Positions 16,704 to 25,406 of a stretch of DNA of 32,905 nucleotides are shown here, piece by piece (position 1 is the first letter of the stretch; every line of letters begins with the position of its first letter). Below the pieces are notes generated by a model. It did not search any database, was not told where the DNA came from, and saw only the letters and a program-made list of their open reading frames with translations. The position numbers and the translations under genes are program-made. This DNA comes from Stutzerimonas stutzeri (GTDB lineage Bacteria > Pseudomonadota > Gammaproteobacteria > Pseudomonadales > Pseudomonadaceae). The stretch covers positions 1 through 32,905 of the forward strand of contig NZ_JAAMQZ010000046.1 in NCBI RefSeq assembly GCF_013522825.1, given 5' to 3'.

Positions 16704-16774
16704 GTTCGCACCATAACCAACCGGCAAAACCGGTTTCGATTGCCGTCGCCACGAGCGAACTCCAAGGAAACACC

Positions 16775-18445
16775 ATGACCATGCTCAAGAATCCGTCGAA
16801 GAAATATCGCGCTTTTGCCCAGATAGACATCCCCGACCGCACCTGGCCATCGAAGGTCATCACCCAGGCGCCGATCTGGCTCAGCTCCGATCTGCGTGAC
16901 GGCAATCAGTCGCTGATCGAGCCGATGGACGCGGCGAAGAAGATGCGTTTCTTCAAGACGCTGGTCGCGGTGGGCCTCAAGGAAATCGAGGTGGGATTCC
17001 CCTCCGCTTCACAGACCGATTTCGACTTCGTGCGCGAGCTGATCGAGGGCGGCCACATCCCCGATGACGTCACCATCCAGGTGCTGACCCAGGCGCGCCA
17101 GGATCTGATCGAGCGCACCTTCGAGTCGCTCAAGGGTGCGAAGAAGGCCATCGTCCACTACTACAACGCCACCGCGCCGAGCTTCCGCCGCATCGTCTTC
17201 AATCAGGACAAGGCCGGCGTGGTGAACATCGCCGTGAGCGCAGCGCAGATCATCAAGCGCCTGGCCGCCGCCGCGCCTGAGACCGACTGGCGTTTCGAGT
17301 ACTCGCCCGAGGTGTTCAGTTCCACCGAAACCGACTTTGCCGTCGAGGTGTGCAACGCGGTGATCGACGTATTCCAGCCGACGCCTGCGCAGAAGCTGAT
17401 CCTCAATCTGCCGGCCACCATCGAGGCGGCCACACCGAACATCTACGCCGACCAGATCGAATGGTTCGGACGCCATATCAACAAGCGCGACAGCGTGTTG
17501 ATCAGCCTGCACACTCACAACGACCGTGGCACCGGCGTAGCCGCCACCGAACTGGGCCTGATGGCCGGCGCCGATCGCGTCGAAGGCTGCCTGTTCGGCA
17601 ACGGCGAACGCACCGGCAACGTCGACCTGGTGACCGTGGCATTGAACCTGTACACCCAGGGCGTCGATCCGCAGCTGGACTTTTCCGACATCGACGCCGT
17701 GCGCAAGGTGGTCGAGGAATGCAATCAGTTGCCGGTGCATCCACGCCACCCTTATGTTGGCGATCTGGTGCATACCGCCTTCTCCGGCTCGCACCAGGAC
17801 GCCATCCGCAAGGGCTTCGCCCAGCAAGACCCGAACGGCGTCTGGGAAGTGCCCTACCTGCCCATCGATCCAGCCGACATCGGTCGCAGCTACGAAGCGG
17901 TAATCCGCGTCAACAGCCAGTCGGGCAAGGGCGGCATCACCTTCCTGCTTGAGCAGGAATACGGCATCAGCCTGCCCCGGCGCATGCAGATCGAATTCAG
18001 CCAAGTGGTACAGAAGGAAACTGATCGCCTCGGCCTGGAAATGAGCGCCACGCAAATCTACGCCCTGCTCGAAGCCGAATACCTGCAAGCGGTCACGCCC
18101 TACGCGCTCAAGAACCATCGCCTGCAGGAAGAAAACGGCACCAGCGCACTGGACGTGGAAGTCACCCACGAAGGCAACAGCCTGCACCTGCGCGGCATCG
18201 GCAAAGGCCCGCTGGAGGCCCTGGTCTCCGCCCTGCCGGTCAAGCTGGAAATCATGGACTACCACGAACACGCCATCGGCGCCGGCAGCAACGCCAAGGC
18301 CGCGGCCTATATCGAAGTACGCCTGAACGGCGAGCGCCCGCTGCATGGCATCGGCATCGACGAAAACATCACCACCGCCAGCATCCGCGCCCTGTTCAGC
18401 GCCCTGAACCGAGCCATGCGTGAAGCCGAGGCAAAAGCGGCTTGA
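16775..18445 (+). CDS. leuA: 2-Isopropylmalate synthase (long form)
   Basis: 556 residues, ATG with AAGGAAA upstream. It condenses acetyl-CoA with 2-oxoisovalerate in the first committed step of leucine synthesis. The TIM-barrel catalytic domain shows the metal- and substrate-binding SSDLRDGNQSLIEP and HTHNDRGTGVA segments, and V-E-G-C-L-F-G-N-G-E-R-T-G-N. The C-terminal leucine-binding regulatory domain occupies roughly residues 425-556. Start (MTMLKNPSKKYRAF) and length are as in other Pseudomonas. A strong terminator follows directly. Confidence 0.98.
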   Translation: MTMLKNPSKKYRAFAQIDIPDRTWPSKVITQAPIWLSSDLRDGNQSLIEPMDAAKKMRFFKTLVAVGLKEIEVGFPSASQTDFDFVRELIEGGHIPDDVTIQVLTQARQDLIERTFESLKGAKKAIVHYYNATAPSFRRIVFNQDKAGVVNIAVSAAQIIKRLAAAAPETDWRFEYSPEVFSSTETDFAVEVCNAVIDVFQPTPAQKLILNLPATIEAATPNIYADQIEWFGRHINKRDSVLISLHTHNDRGTGVAATELGLMAGADRVEGCLFGNGERTGNVDLVTVALNLYTQGVDPQLDFSDIDAVRKVVEECNQLPVHPRHPYVGDLVHTAFSGSHQDAIRKGFAQQDPNGVWEVPYLPIDPADIGRSYEAVIRVNSQSGKGGITFLLEQEYGISLPRRMQIEFSQVVQKETDRLGLEMSATQIYALLEAEYLQAVTPYALKNHRLQEENGTSALDVEVTHEGNSLHLRGIGKGPLEALVSALPVKLEIMDYHEHAIGAGSNAKAAAYIEVRLNGERPLHGIGIDENITTASIRALFSALNRAMREAEAKAA

Positions 18446-18462
18446 TCGCCTGGTTGTGAAGA

Positions 18463-18496
18463 CGAAAAAGGGGATGCTTTGGCATCCCCTTTTTCG
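18463..18496 (+). terminator. Rho-independent terminator of leuA
   Basis: A perfect 15-bp stem (18463-18477 with 18482-18496, core GGGGATGC/GCATCCCC) and 4-nt loop start 18 nt after the leuA stop. A-tract on one side and T-tract on the other make it bidirectional in principle. Confidence 0.9.
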
Positions 18497-18783
18497 TGGC
18501 AACTAAAAAATCCAAACATTCATCAGTGCTTTGAGCCTTTGGAGCTTTTGGGTTGGGAGGGAGCGAGTTGAATACCCTACCCCTTGCACCCCATGCGCTT
18601 ATTAGCTGGAATCTCCGGGATGAACTGAGACAACCCTGGACAACTAAAACCCCTATGCTACGTGGCTTACAAGCTATTCTAGCGTCCCATGATGTCCAAG
18701 ATAGTCCACCACTAGCCAAGCGATTCGGTGGGGTAAAAGTGGGGTAAAATTCTAGGCCAGTCGAATTAGGCAAGGGGTAGAGA
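18497..18783. other. Spacer between leuA terminator and second integrase; likely element boundary
   Basis: No gene or tRNA is visible. GTGGGGTAAAA occurs twice back to back (18728-18738 and 18739-18749), 35 bp before the integrase start; such G-rich doublets upstream of P4-type integrases suggest recombinase or regulator binding. The attachment core should lie here but cannot be fixed without the far end of the element. Confidence 0.5.
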
Positions 18784-20190
18784 GTGGCTAGGTTGACGGT
18801 AAAGCAGCTGGAAGCACTTACTTCTGCCGACGACGGCAGAATCCTTCGGGAGGACGGCGGGCTAGTGGCGAGGGTTCGCGCAGGTGTCCGTGGCGTAACA
18901 GTGCAGTTTCGCTATGAATTCAAACAAGACGGATTCAAACGCGATCAAAGTCTGGGCAGTTGGCCAAAGAAGTCTCTTGCTCAGATTCGTGCCGACCGTG
19001 ATGAGGTTAAAGCGACAGCCGCCAAAGGCATCAATCCAACCGCTGCGCGCAAAGCTGCCAAGATTGAAGCTCAAGCTGCAGTTGCAGCGACCATTGCCGA
19101 AGCCGAGCGCCAAGCTGCCGAGAACAAGACGGTGGGCGACCTCTTCGACGAGTGGATACGCGACGGGGTCTCCCGCCAGGATGGCAATGGCGAGCTGATT
19201 CGCAGTTTCAAGAAGGACGTCCTGCCACTCATCGGCAGGAAGCCACTGCGCAACCTGACCGAGAAAGATCTGTTGGCCGTCCTGCGCTCAGTCAAAGCGC
19301 GCGGTCTCAACCGCACCGTGGTGATCCGCAGCAAGGACATCGGCCAGATGCTCCGCTGGGGAGAAAAGCGTAAGCCGTGGCGTTCCCTGATGGCTGACGG
19401 AAACCCCGCCGACCTTATAGACGTCAGCAAGCTGCTCGACCACGACTACGAGGAGCAGCGCGACCGCCTGCTATCACCCGACGATATTCGTGAGCTGCAC
19501 GATATCCTCCAACGTCTGAAAACAAATTACGAAGCGCTTCCCGCTGGCCAGAAATATTCCGGTATCCGCCCGGTCAATTCACGAGTCCAATGTGCTTTGT
19601 GGATATGCCTGAGTACCCTCTGCCGTATCGGCGAACTGCTCAAAGCCGAGTGGCGCTACCTGAACTTGGAGAAAGGCACCTGGTTCATCCCCGCCGAAGC
19701 TACCAAAGGGCATAAAGGTAAACGCCAGGATCACCATGTATTCCTGTCAGCGTTCGCCATAAAGCAGTTCAAGCGCCTGAAGAAAGAAACCGGCAATACC
19801 CCGTTCTGCTTTCCCGGCAAAGACGGCCAAGGCCACGTCGACACCAAGACGGTCAGCAAGCTCATCGGAGACCGGCAGTGCCGCTTCAAGAACCGCAGCA
19901 AGCCCCTGGCTGGCCGACATCATGACGACTCGCTGGTACTGAGCAAGGGAGCCAAAGGAGAATGGACGCCACATGATCTGCGTCGCACCGGCGCAACCAT
20001 GATGCAGGAACTGGGCGTGACGCTCGAAATCATCGACCGCTGCCAGAACCACCTGCTGGGTGGCTCGAAGGTACGTCGACATTACCTGCACCACGATTAC
20101 GCCAAGGAAAAAACCGAGGCATGGCGGTTGCTGGGAGAGAAGCTGGAGTCGATTCTTGCTGAAGGCGCAGTAATTGCTGTCCAAGCTTAG
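18784..20190 (+). CDS. int: Tyrosine recombinase (integrase) of the right element
   Basis: 468 residues with a GTG start (AAGGGG upstream). The N-terminal DUF4102-like arm-binding domain contains the VTVQFRYEFKQDG strand pattern, and a basic/Ala-rich linker (about 75-110) follows. The catalytic domain has the first Arg in STLCRIGELL, the H-D-L-R-R box at about 397-401 and the Tyr nucleophile near 434-439 (R-R-H-Y-L-H-H-D-Y). It is intact but distinct from the left integrase in length and sequence, so the two flanking regions are independent acquisitions. It reads away from leuA into the accessory region. Confidence 0.95.
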   Translation: MARLTVKQLEALTSADDGRILREDGGLVARVRAGVRGVTVQFRYEFKQDGFKRDQSLGSWPKKSLAQIRADRDEVKATAAKGINPTAARKAAKIEAQAAVAATIAEAERQAAENKTVGDLFDEWIRDGVSRQDGNGELIRSFKKDVLPLIGRKPLRNLTEKDLLAVLRSVKARGLNRTVVIRSKDIGQMLRWGEKRKPWRSLMADGNPADLIDVSKLLDHDYEEQRDRLLSPDDIRELHDILQRLKTNYEALPAGQKYSGIRPVNSRVQCALWICLSTLCRIGELLKAEWRYLNLEKGTWFIPAEATKGHKGKRQDHHVFLSAFAIKQFKRLKKETGNTPFCFPGKDGQGHVDTKTVSKLIGDRQCRFKNRSKPLAGRHHDDSLVLSKGAKGEWTPHDLRRTGATMMQELGVTLEIIDRCQNHLLGGSKVRRHYLHHDYAKEKTEAWRLLGEKLESILAEGAVIAVQA

Positions 20191-20252
20191 TAGCCAGCTT
20201 CTTTTTGATGGCGGAAGGCTGTGCTGCCCCCGCCGAAACAATCAATCATTTC

Positions 20253-20412
20253 TCACTCAAACGCTCTTTCAATCGCTGCCAACTCAAAATCACCCAGACG
20301 ATTCAGCATTTGCTCGTACAGCTCAACTGACGCCAGATAGGCCATAATGCGGTTCTGGCTGATCATAGCGACTGGCGCGCCTGCTGAGCGAGCCAGAAGA
20401 TGGAATTTTCTT
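20253..20412 (-). pseudogene. 3' remnant of a Phd/YefM-like antitoxin gene
   Basis: About 51 codons are open on the minus strand, reading HLLARSAGAPVAMISQNRIM, then AYLASVELYEQML, then NRLGDFELAAIERAFE and stop. This looks like the C-terminal half of a Phd/YefM-family antitoxin (APVAVISQNR... Y-L-x-P...L-Y-E-x-M-L pattern). The conserved N-terminal DNA-binding half is missing; upstream the frame closes at a TAA. No partner toxin is visible. Read as a decayed fragment; it is too short for certainty. Confidence 0.55.
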
Positions 20413-21123
20413 TAGTTCTGAAACGTTAGCAGCGAATCAGCTAACACACTGCATATCGCGGCTCCATTGAACGATCGTCATCCAAGCCATTTGCCAACTA
20501 CTGCTCCTCGTGCAGGAGTCAATGGCTGGGTGAATTTAAGTGATGTATCTGATCTGCCATTCGAGTAGAAAAACCACGACAGATCTTCACTCAGGAAAGC
20601 CCTGCCGACTCAACTGTGGCAAAAAGTAACCTTGCTCGAAAATCGACAGACTATATGTCCAGCATTTTTCATCCAACACAGCTACAGAGTATCAAGGATA
20701 CGAAGGACGCTTTTCGGCAAAATTTCTAACCCTGGTGGCGCTTGAACAGCCCTGAGTACGGTGATATAAGTATCTCATCTGACGTTCTTAGAACGCCTAG
20801 GGAACCCACCGCATATGGGCGTAACGTTAGAAGCGACTCGCTACCGCGGCTTCTTTCAGCAGGCTTGAGGGGCATCATCCGCTCCCTCCCTGTAAATCAC
20901 AGGGTAATTCCTGTATCGCTTAGTCCTCTGTGGCTGCAGCGCCCAAACCGTACCATCTCAGTATAATTGTATCTGCGCAATTTACTGTTCGGGTAACGCC
21001 TCATAACAGAGCTCCCCAAATTTTCGCACCACATTTTGGATCGAGGATGGAGACCCCTCATCAATTTTTTACTGCATCGCATTGCCTTGAGGAACCAATA
21101 AGCGATGCATTGGTGAAATTACA
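20413..21123. other. Gene-poor 0.7-kb stretch with scattered repeats
   Basis: No convincing gene. An imperfect direct repeat AACGTTAG.AGCGA.TC.GCTA occurs at 20422-20444 and 20822-20844; the first copy contains the inverted repeat GTTAGC/GCTAAC (20425-20445). Short open frames (for example 20742-20966) have no domain or good start site. Probably degraded island DNA plus the control region of the AlpA gene. Confidence 0.5.
21073..21109. promoter_or_regulatory. Inverted repeat in front of the second AlpA gene
   Basis: TGCATCGC (21073-21080) and GCGATGCA (21102-21109) are exact complements 21 nt apart, ending 14 bp before the AlpA start codon. An operator or 5'-leader hairpin is possible. Confidence 0.4.
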
Positions 21124-21366
21124 ATGGCACAAAAAACAAGCATTGAACCCACTAATGAAATTCGGTTTTGTCGACTTAACGAGGTTAAACATATTGTCGG
21201 GAAAAGTCGTTCTAGTATTTATCTCGATATTAAACTCGGAAAGTTCCCTGCTCCGTACGAACTAGGTAGCAGCCGATCAGTTGGTTGGTTAAGTTCAGAA
21301 ATTGACGAGTGGATGAAAAGCCGCAAGCGCGCTCACATGCGCTCCCCCAAGTTGGGGCGCGCATGA
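21124..21366 (+). CDS. AlpA-family HTH regulator of the right element
   Basis: 80 residues. The core (LNEVKHIVGKSRSSIYLDIK, then FPAPYELGSSRSVGWLSSEI with D-E-W) is the AlpA/MerR-like HTH with the terminal W-x-x-x-E-I-D-E-W motif. It probably regulates the integrase of this element or an excision gene. The stop codon overlaps the next gene's start (ATGA at 21363-21366), so the two are translationally coupled. The gene is clearly less GC-rich than the core genome. Confidence 0.88.
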   Translation: MAQKTSIEPTNEIRFCRLNEVKHIVGKSRSSIYLDIKLGKFPAPYELGSSRSVGWLSSEIDEWMKSRKRAHMRSPKLGRA

Positions 21367-22271
21367 AGAACGTCAATAAAACTTCGCCAGCTTGCTGCCC
21401 TAACTGTATGAGTGCGCTTGACAGCACCTCACCCATACAAAAAGTTGCTATTAATCACCGACAACCATTGCTTAACACACTATTTGAGGCCGATACGTCC
21501 ATATCAATTGACTGTGGACAAATAGTTATTGTTAGCCAAAATGGACTCCAAACAACCAAACTACAGCAAGATCTGAACAGTCAATTAACGAAGGAGCTGC
21601 TTGAGCTTTTACAAATTGAGGCCTTTGTTTATACAAGCTACTCAGTCGGAGTTTACGACAAGAAATTCCCAGGACTTACCTTACAGTTCTTGTCGGAAAC
21701 TTCGGGTGAAAGTTATTACACTATTTTCAATGTAGAAATAACTCGAAAACGCACTACGAGATCCGGCAAAAAAGGCGAACTTTTACCCGCAGGACATTTC
21801 CACGTTGGAAAACGTAGCTTATTTTACTACTTTTGGCACTCAACCGCCCTTGCTTATCCAGCACGGCTATCTTCTTTCCACGATTATTTAGGCAATCTGG
21901 GAAAAATACTGTTCTCTGCTGAGAAGGTACCAGATCGGCCCGGACGTCTGGGTAAAACGAGCCTACGCCCACTGAGCGTGCCGGCGGAGGTCATCCGTCG
22001 GCGCTTTCTGGCGGACAATGACCGGACAATCTCCGGACACGGGCCAGACAATGAGCAGACAAGCGTGCCGGACAACACGCGAGCTCAAGGACAGCTAGAG
22101 CAAGCGATACAGAGCGATACAGCCACGTGCGCTGAGAACTACGACAAGCAGGTAATCAGGGGGCGCGAGTACGAGGGAGCTCGCACTCCCTGTCAGCACA
22201 AGCGACCGGAGGAGCAGACTGAAAAAGAGTGGCTCGCGGATTTCTGCAGCCCGCCCGCCGCTGGTAACTGA
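21363..22271 (+). CDS. Protein of unknown function coupled to AlpA
   Basis: 302 residues from the ATG at 21363, chosen because it overlaps the AlpA stop. I do not recognise a family. The N-terminus has a C-C-P-N-C zinc-knuckle-like motif. The middle (about 40-190) is a mixed alpha/beta region rich in Tyr/Phe. The last ~110 residues are hydrophilic, low-complexity and of higher GC. An 11-bp-period DNA repeat (22012-22076) lies in that tail and is out of register with codons. There is no signal peptide or membrane segment. The 3' third may be a fusion with, or read-through into, regulatory DNA. Position beside int and AlpA suggests an element maintenance role, but that is a guess. Confidence 0.65.
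   Translation: MKNVNKTSPACCPNCMSALDSTSPIQKVAINHRQPLLNTLFEADTSISIDCGQIVIVSQNGLQTTKLQQDLNSQLTKELLELLQIEAFVYTSYSVGVYDKKFPGLTLQFLSETSGESYYTIFNVEITRKRTTRSGKKGELLPAGHFHVGKRSLFYYFWHSTALAYPARLSSFHDYLGNLGKILFSAEKVPDRPGRLGKTSLRPLSVPAEVIRRRFLADNDRTISGHGPDNEQTSVPDNTRAQGQLEQAIQSDTATCAENYDKQVIRGREYEGARTPCQHKRPEEQTEKEWLADFCSPPAAGN
22012..22076. repeat. Array of 11-bp-period GGACAATGA-like repeats
   Basis: RGACAA-type units start at 22013, 22024, 22035, 22046 and 22057 (exact 11-bp steps) and a sixth at 22070. Consensus about CSRGACAATGA, with the third unit (GGACAC) the most diverged. The period is not a multiple of three although it lies in an open frame, so the repeat is a DNA-level and not a protein-level feature. 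Eleven bp is one helical turn, which fits binding sites on one face of the helix. Confidence 0.65.
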
Positions 22272-22290
22272 CCTCACGAGCCGGAACCCC

Positions 22291-22312
22291 ACCCTGGCTA
22301 GAACGCCAGGGT
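22291..22312. terminator. Hairpin between convergent genes at the end of the defence operon
   Basis: ACCCTGGC (22291-22298) and GCCAGGGT (22305-22312) form a perfect 8-bp stem with a 6-nt loop. They lie between the convergent unknown gene (stop 22271) and the Res gene (stop 22347). There is no strong T-run, so its strength is uncertain. Confidence 0.5.
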
Positions 22313-22346
22313 AGGACTTGAGGCGGCCATCCCCCCACCCGGTTCT

Positions 22347-25300
22347 CTACCTCACCAAATCCATCAAAGCCCCATACCCATCCACCACCTGGTACTTCAC
22401 TTGGTCCGAGGTGATCTTGGCGAAGAATTTTCGTGCACAGGCTATCTTGGATTTTTCGATGTCACGCAGTTCGAGCGAAGACATCGATCCTTTGGTTTCT
22501 GCGATAAAATAAACATGCTTCACCTTGCCTTCCTGGAAGGCAATGGCCCAGTCGGGGTTGTAGTTGCCGACCGGGGTCGGGATGAAGAAGCTCTTGGGCA
22601 GCTTGGCGTACACCGCCACCTCGGTGCTGGCATCCAATTCCTCAACGAATTTGCGCTCGATGTTGGAGTCCGTGAACACATAATCGTAAACGTGGTGCTT
22701 GGCTTCAAACGCCTTACTGAAATCGTCTCGTGGCTTCTCGGCGGTAAAGATGTCGGAGCTGTGGGTCTCGTCCATCGGATCGTAAGCGATGTGTTCGACG
22801 ATGACCGTGGCCTTCTGCTCGTTGATCAAGGTACCAGCCCTGGCGATGAAGTCTTCCGGGTTGGTCTTGTACTGACTGAACACAGCCACGTTCACGCGCT
22901 TGAGAATGCTGGCAATGGTGCTGCGCGTCAGTTGAGTAAGCTCTGCAAGGTTGCCAATCAGATCGTATTTCACTGCAGAATGAGCAGAGTGCGTGTACTT
23001 CTCGGTTGAGCTTTCGGAGACCTTGAAGGCTGTACCGCTCTTCATATCATCGAAGCTGGCATTCTCCAGCTGGGTGCCGCGCTCGATGATGTACTGCATC
23101 GGCTTGACCCGCAGCTCGGCATCCAACGCAGCCACGCACTTGTCCAGCAACTCATCGGTTTCGAAGTGAACGGTGTACGCTGCCTTGCGGTTTATCTTGT
23201 TCCACAGCGCCTGGAACTCCCGCTTCTCGAAGTTCGAGTTCAGCGGATTGGGCTTGGCATTACGATCGTTACCGATCTCAGGCATTTGCGCGGCGCTAAA
23301 CACGCTATCGATCAGCTGGAACACCTGTTCGGCATAAGGCTGCAGCTCAGCTGGCAGCTCGGCCAATTGCTCTTCACGCTTGGCCTCATGGTAGGCCTGG
23401 GTGATCTGATCGCTGTCGTCGGTGTAGTCGTTCTTCAGCAGGTATTTGTAAATCTGCTTGGCCAGTTGCGGCGTGACCTCTATTTCGCCGCTGGAGGTCT
23501 GCAAGACCTTGCCGGTGAAGTATTTCTCATCCGCGACTCGCGGTCGTGCTGATAACGATTCACTGATGTCTTTCTGCAGCGCGCTGACGAAGTCCTTATA
23601 ACTCTCGCTGGCCACCACGGTCAGTTCGTTGATCTCGTGCACTGTGGCCGGGTTGTCCATACGCTCGCCGAGCTGGTTCACCGACAAGCGCATGCCGCGC
23701 CCTACTTCCTGGCGGCGGGAGACGGTGTTGTCGCTGTGTTTCAGGGCGCAGATGACGAACACGTTGGGGTTGTCCCAACCTTCGCGCAATGCCGAGTGAG
23801 AGAAGATAAAGCGTACCGGTTCCTCGAAGGACAGCAGACGCTCCTTGTCCTTGAGAATCAGGTCGTAGGCATCGACGTCATCGGTCTCGGTAGCCTTTTT
23901 GCCCACCGAGGGATCGACCAGGCGCTTGCTCTTCTTATCGATGGAGAAGTAGCCATTGTGTGTCTGTCGCGCCTGAATGCCTTTGAGGTAGCGGTTATAG
24001 GGCGTGTCTTCCAGCGTCATCACCTCGGTGAGGTAGGCGTTGTATTCCTCCTCGAAGATCTTCGCGTACTCCCCCGGCACTTCGCCGGTTTCGTCGTACT
24101 GGCGGTACTTGGCCACCTCGTCGATAAAGAACAGCGACAGCACCTTGATGCCGCGACTGAACAGCATCATCTCTTTCTGGAAGTGCGCCTTTACCGCCTC
24201 GCGGATCTGAATGCGCCGCATGGCGGCCTCATCCACATTGCCCACGGCATCGCCAGCGACCAGCTCTACGCCATTGGTGAAGCTCAGGGTATCGATGCGC
24301 GCGTCGATGTCGGCAACGACATAGCCCTTGTACTGATCCAGCCCACCGGACAGGTCATACAAGTTGTCGTTGCGACCGAGCTTGCGCAGCACACGCTTGA
24401 TACCGTTGTTCTGCTTAACCTCAAACTCAACGCGCGCCATGGGCGGCTTGTTGGTGGAGACTTCGATGTCCTGCAGAAACAGGTACGCGTTGGTGCCGGT
24501 CAGATTCTTGATCGTGATCCCGCGCACGTTGATCTTCTTCACCAGCTTCTGGTTGTAAGCATCCAGCGCGTCGAGGCGGTGGATTTTGTTGTACTCGGTT
24601 TTGTGGGTGGCCGAGTAGCGCACAATCATCAGCGGGTTGAATTCACTGAAGGATGCCAGCGTTTTAGCCCCTTCCATCTTCTGCGGCTCATCGAGAAACA
24701 AAATCGGCCGGTTGGCTTTGATTACGTCGATTGGCCGGCGCGACTGAAAGTCATCCAGCTCCTCATAGATTCGCCGCTGATCAGCGCCACGGGCAGCAAA
24801 AGCCTGGACGTTGATAACCATGACGTTGATGCCCGCATCCGAGGAAAAGCTTTCCAAGTTATGCAGCTGCTTGGAGTTGTAGATGAAGAAGCGCGCCTTC
24901 TTGCCGTAGCTTTCCAGGAAGTGCTCGGCCGTAATCTGGAGCGATTTATATACGCCCTCACGGATGGCGATGCTCGGTACCACGACGATGAATTTGCTCC
25001 AGCCATAGCGCTTGTTCAGCTCGAACATGCTCTTGATGTAGCAATAGGTCTTGCCGGTCCCTGTCTCCATCTCGATGTCGAGGTTGATCGGGCAGCCGGT
25101 TTTATTGTCCCTCGCCAATGCAGTGGAAAGCGGCAGGTTCTGCCGGCGCTGTACTGCCTGAATATTCTCAAGCAGCTGGGCTGGGCTAAGTGCCAGTTCG
25201 GCATTCTTGAAGCCGGCCTCGGTTGCTTCAGCAGCACTCGGCGTGCCATAGAGATCGATCTGCTGCGGCGTGACGGGTTTTACAGGATTGGCGCCGGGGT

Positions 25301-25406
25301 CGATGCGATAGCTCACGCCCGAGGCTTTTGGCTGGCCAGCAAAACAGTCGGCAAACGCGTCGACGGCATGAGTTTGGTACTGCTGCTGCTTAAACTTCAG
25401 TTTCAT
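22347..25406 (-). CDS. Type III restriction enzyme Res subunit (helicase-nuclease)
   Basis: 1019 residues, full length for the family. The SF2 helicase core has Walker A in IEMETGTGKTYCYIKS (GTGKT about 116-120), motif II as D-E-P at about 239-241 (ILFLDEPQK), SAT-type motif III (YSATHKTEY) and motif VI RRQEVGRGMRLSV. The C-terminal PD-(D/E)xK nuclease shows NPDWA near 950 and the E-T-K triad near 970. With Mod it would cut DNA with unmethylated inversely oriented sites after ATP-driven sliding. Its ATG overlaps the stop of the DinD-like gene (ATGA), and it is the last gene of the five-gene operon. Both enzymatic sites look intact. Confidence 0.95.
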   Translation of the reverse strand: MKLKFKQQQYQTHAVDAFADCFAGQPKASGVSYRIDPGANPVKPVTPQQIDLYGTPSAAEATEAGFKNAELALSPAQLLENIQAVQRRQNLPLSTALARDNKTGCPINLDIEMETGTGKTYCYIKSMFELNKRYGWSKFIVVVPSIAIREGVYKSLQITAEHFLESYGKKARFFIYNSKQLHNLESFSSDAGINVMVINVQAFAARGADQRRIYEELDDFQSRRPIDVIKANRPILFLDEPQKMEGAKTLASFSEFNPLMIVRYSATHKTEYNKIHRLDALDAYNQKLVKKINVRGITIKNLTGTNAYLFLQDIEVSTNKPPMARVEFEVKQNNGIKRVLRKLGRNDNLYDLSGGLDQYKGYVVADIDARIDTLSFTNGVELVAGDAVGNVDEAAMRRIQIREAVKAHFQKEMMLFSRGIKVLSLFFIDEVAKYRQYDETGEVPGEYAKIFEEEYNAYLTEVMTLEDTPYNRYLKGIQARQTHNGYFSIDKKSKRLVDPSVGKKATETDDVDAYDLILKDKERLLSFEEPVRFIFSHSALREGWDNPNVFVICALKHSDNTVSRRQEVGRGMRLSVNQLGERMDNPATVHEINELTVVASESYKDFVSALQKDISESLSARPRVADEKYFTGKVLQTSSGEIEVTPQLAKQIYKYLLKNDYTDDSDQITQAYHEAKREEQLAELPAELQPYAEQVFQLIDSVFSAAQMPEIGNDRNAKPNPLNSNFEKREFQALWNKINRKAAYTVHFETDELLDKCVAALDAELRVKPMQYIIERGTQLENASFDDMKSGTAFKVSESSTEKYTHSAHSAVKYDLIGNLAELTQLTRSTIASILKRVNVAVFSQYKTNPEDFIARAGTLINEQKATVIVEHIAYDPMDETHSSDIFTAEKPRDDFSKAFEAKHHVYDYVFTDSNIERKFVEELDASTEVAVYAKLPKSFFIPTPVGNYNPDWAIAFQEGKVKHVYFIAETKGSMSSLELRDIEKSKIACARKFFAKITSDQVKYQVVDGYGALMDLVR

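Noticed and set aside
17009..18502. Long open frame antisense to leuA
   Set aside because: It runs through the leuA terminator and lacks any recognisable domain; leuA is certain.
18500..18780. tRNA or tmRNA 3' end as integration target next to leuA
   Set aside because: I looked for a T-arm and CCA-type end in both strands and found none.
20422..20570. Plus-strand frame ending GWVNLSDVSDLPFE as a gene remnant
   Set aside because: Short, no start and no family resemblance I can name; not enough to call a pseudogene.
20742..20966. 74-codon frame in the gene-poor stretch
   Set aside because: No ribosome-binding site, no domain and no neighbour link; looks like chance.
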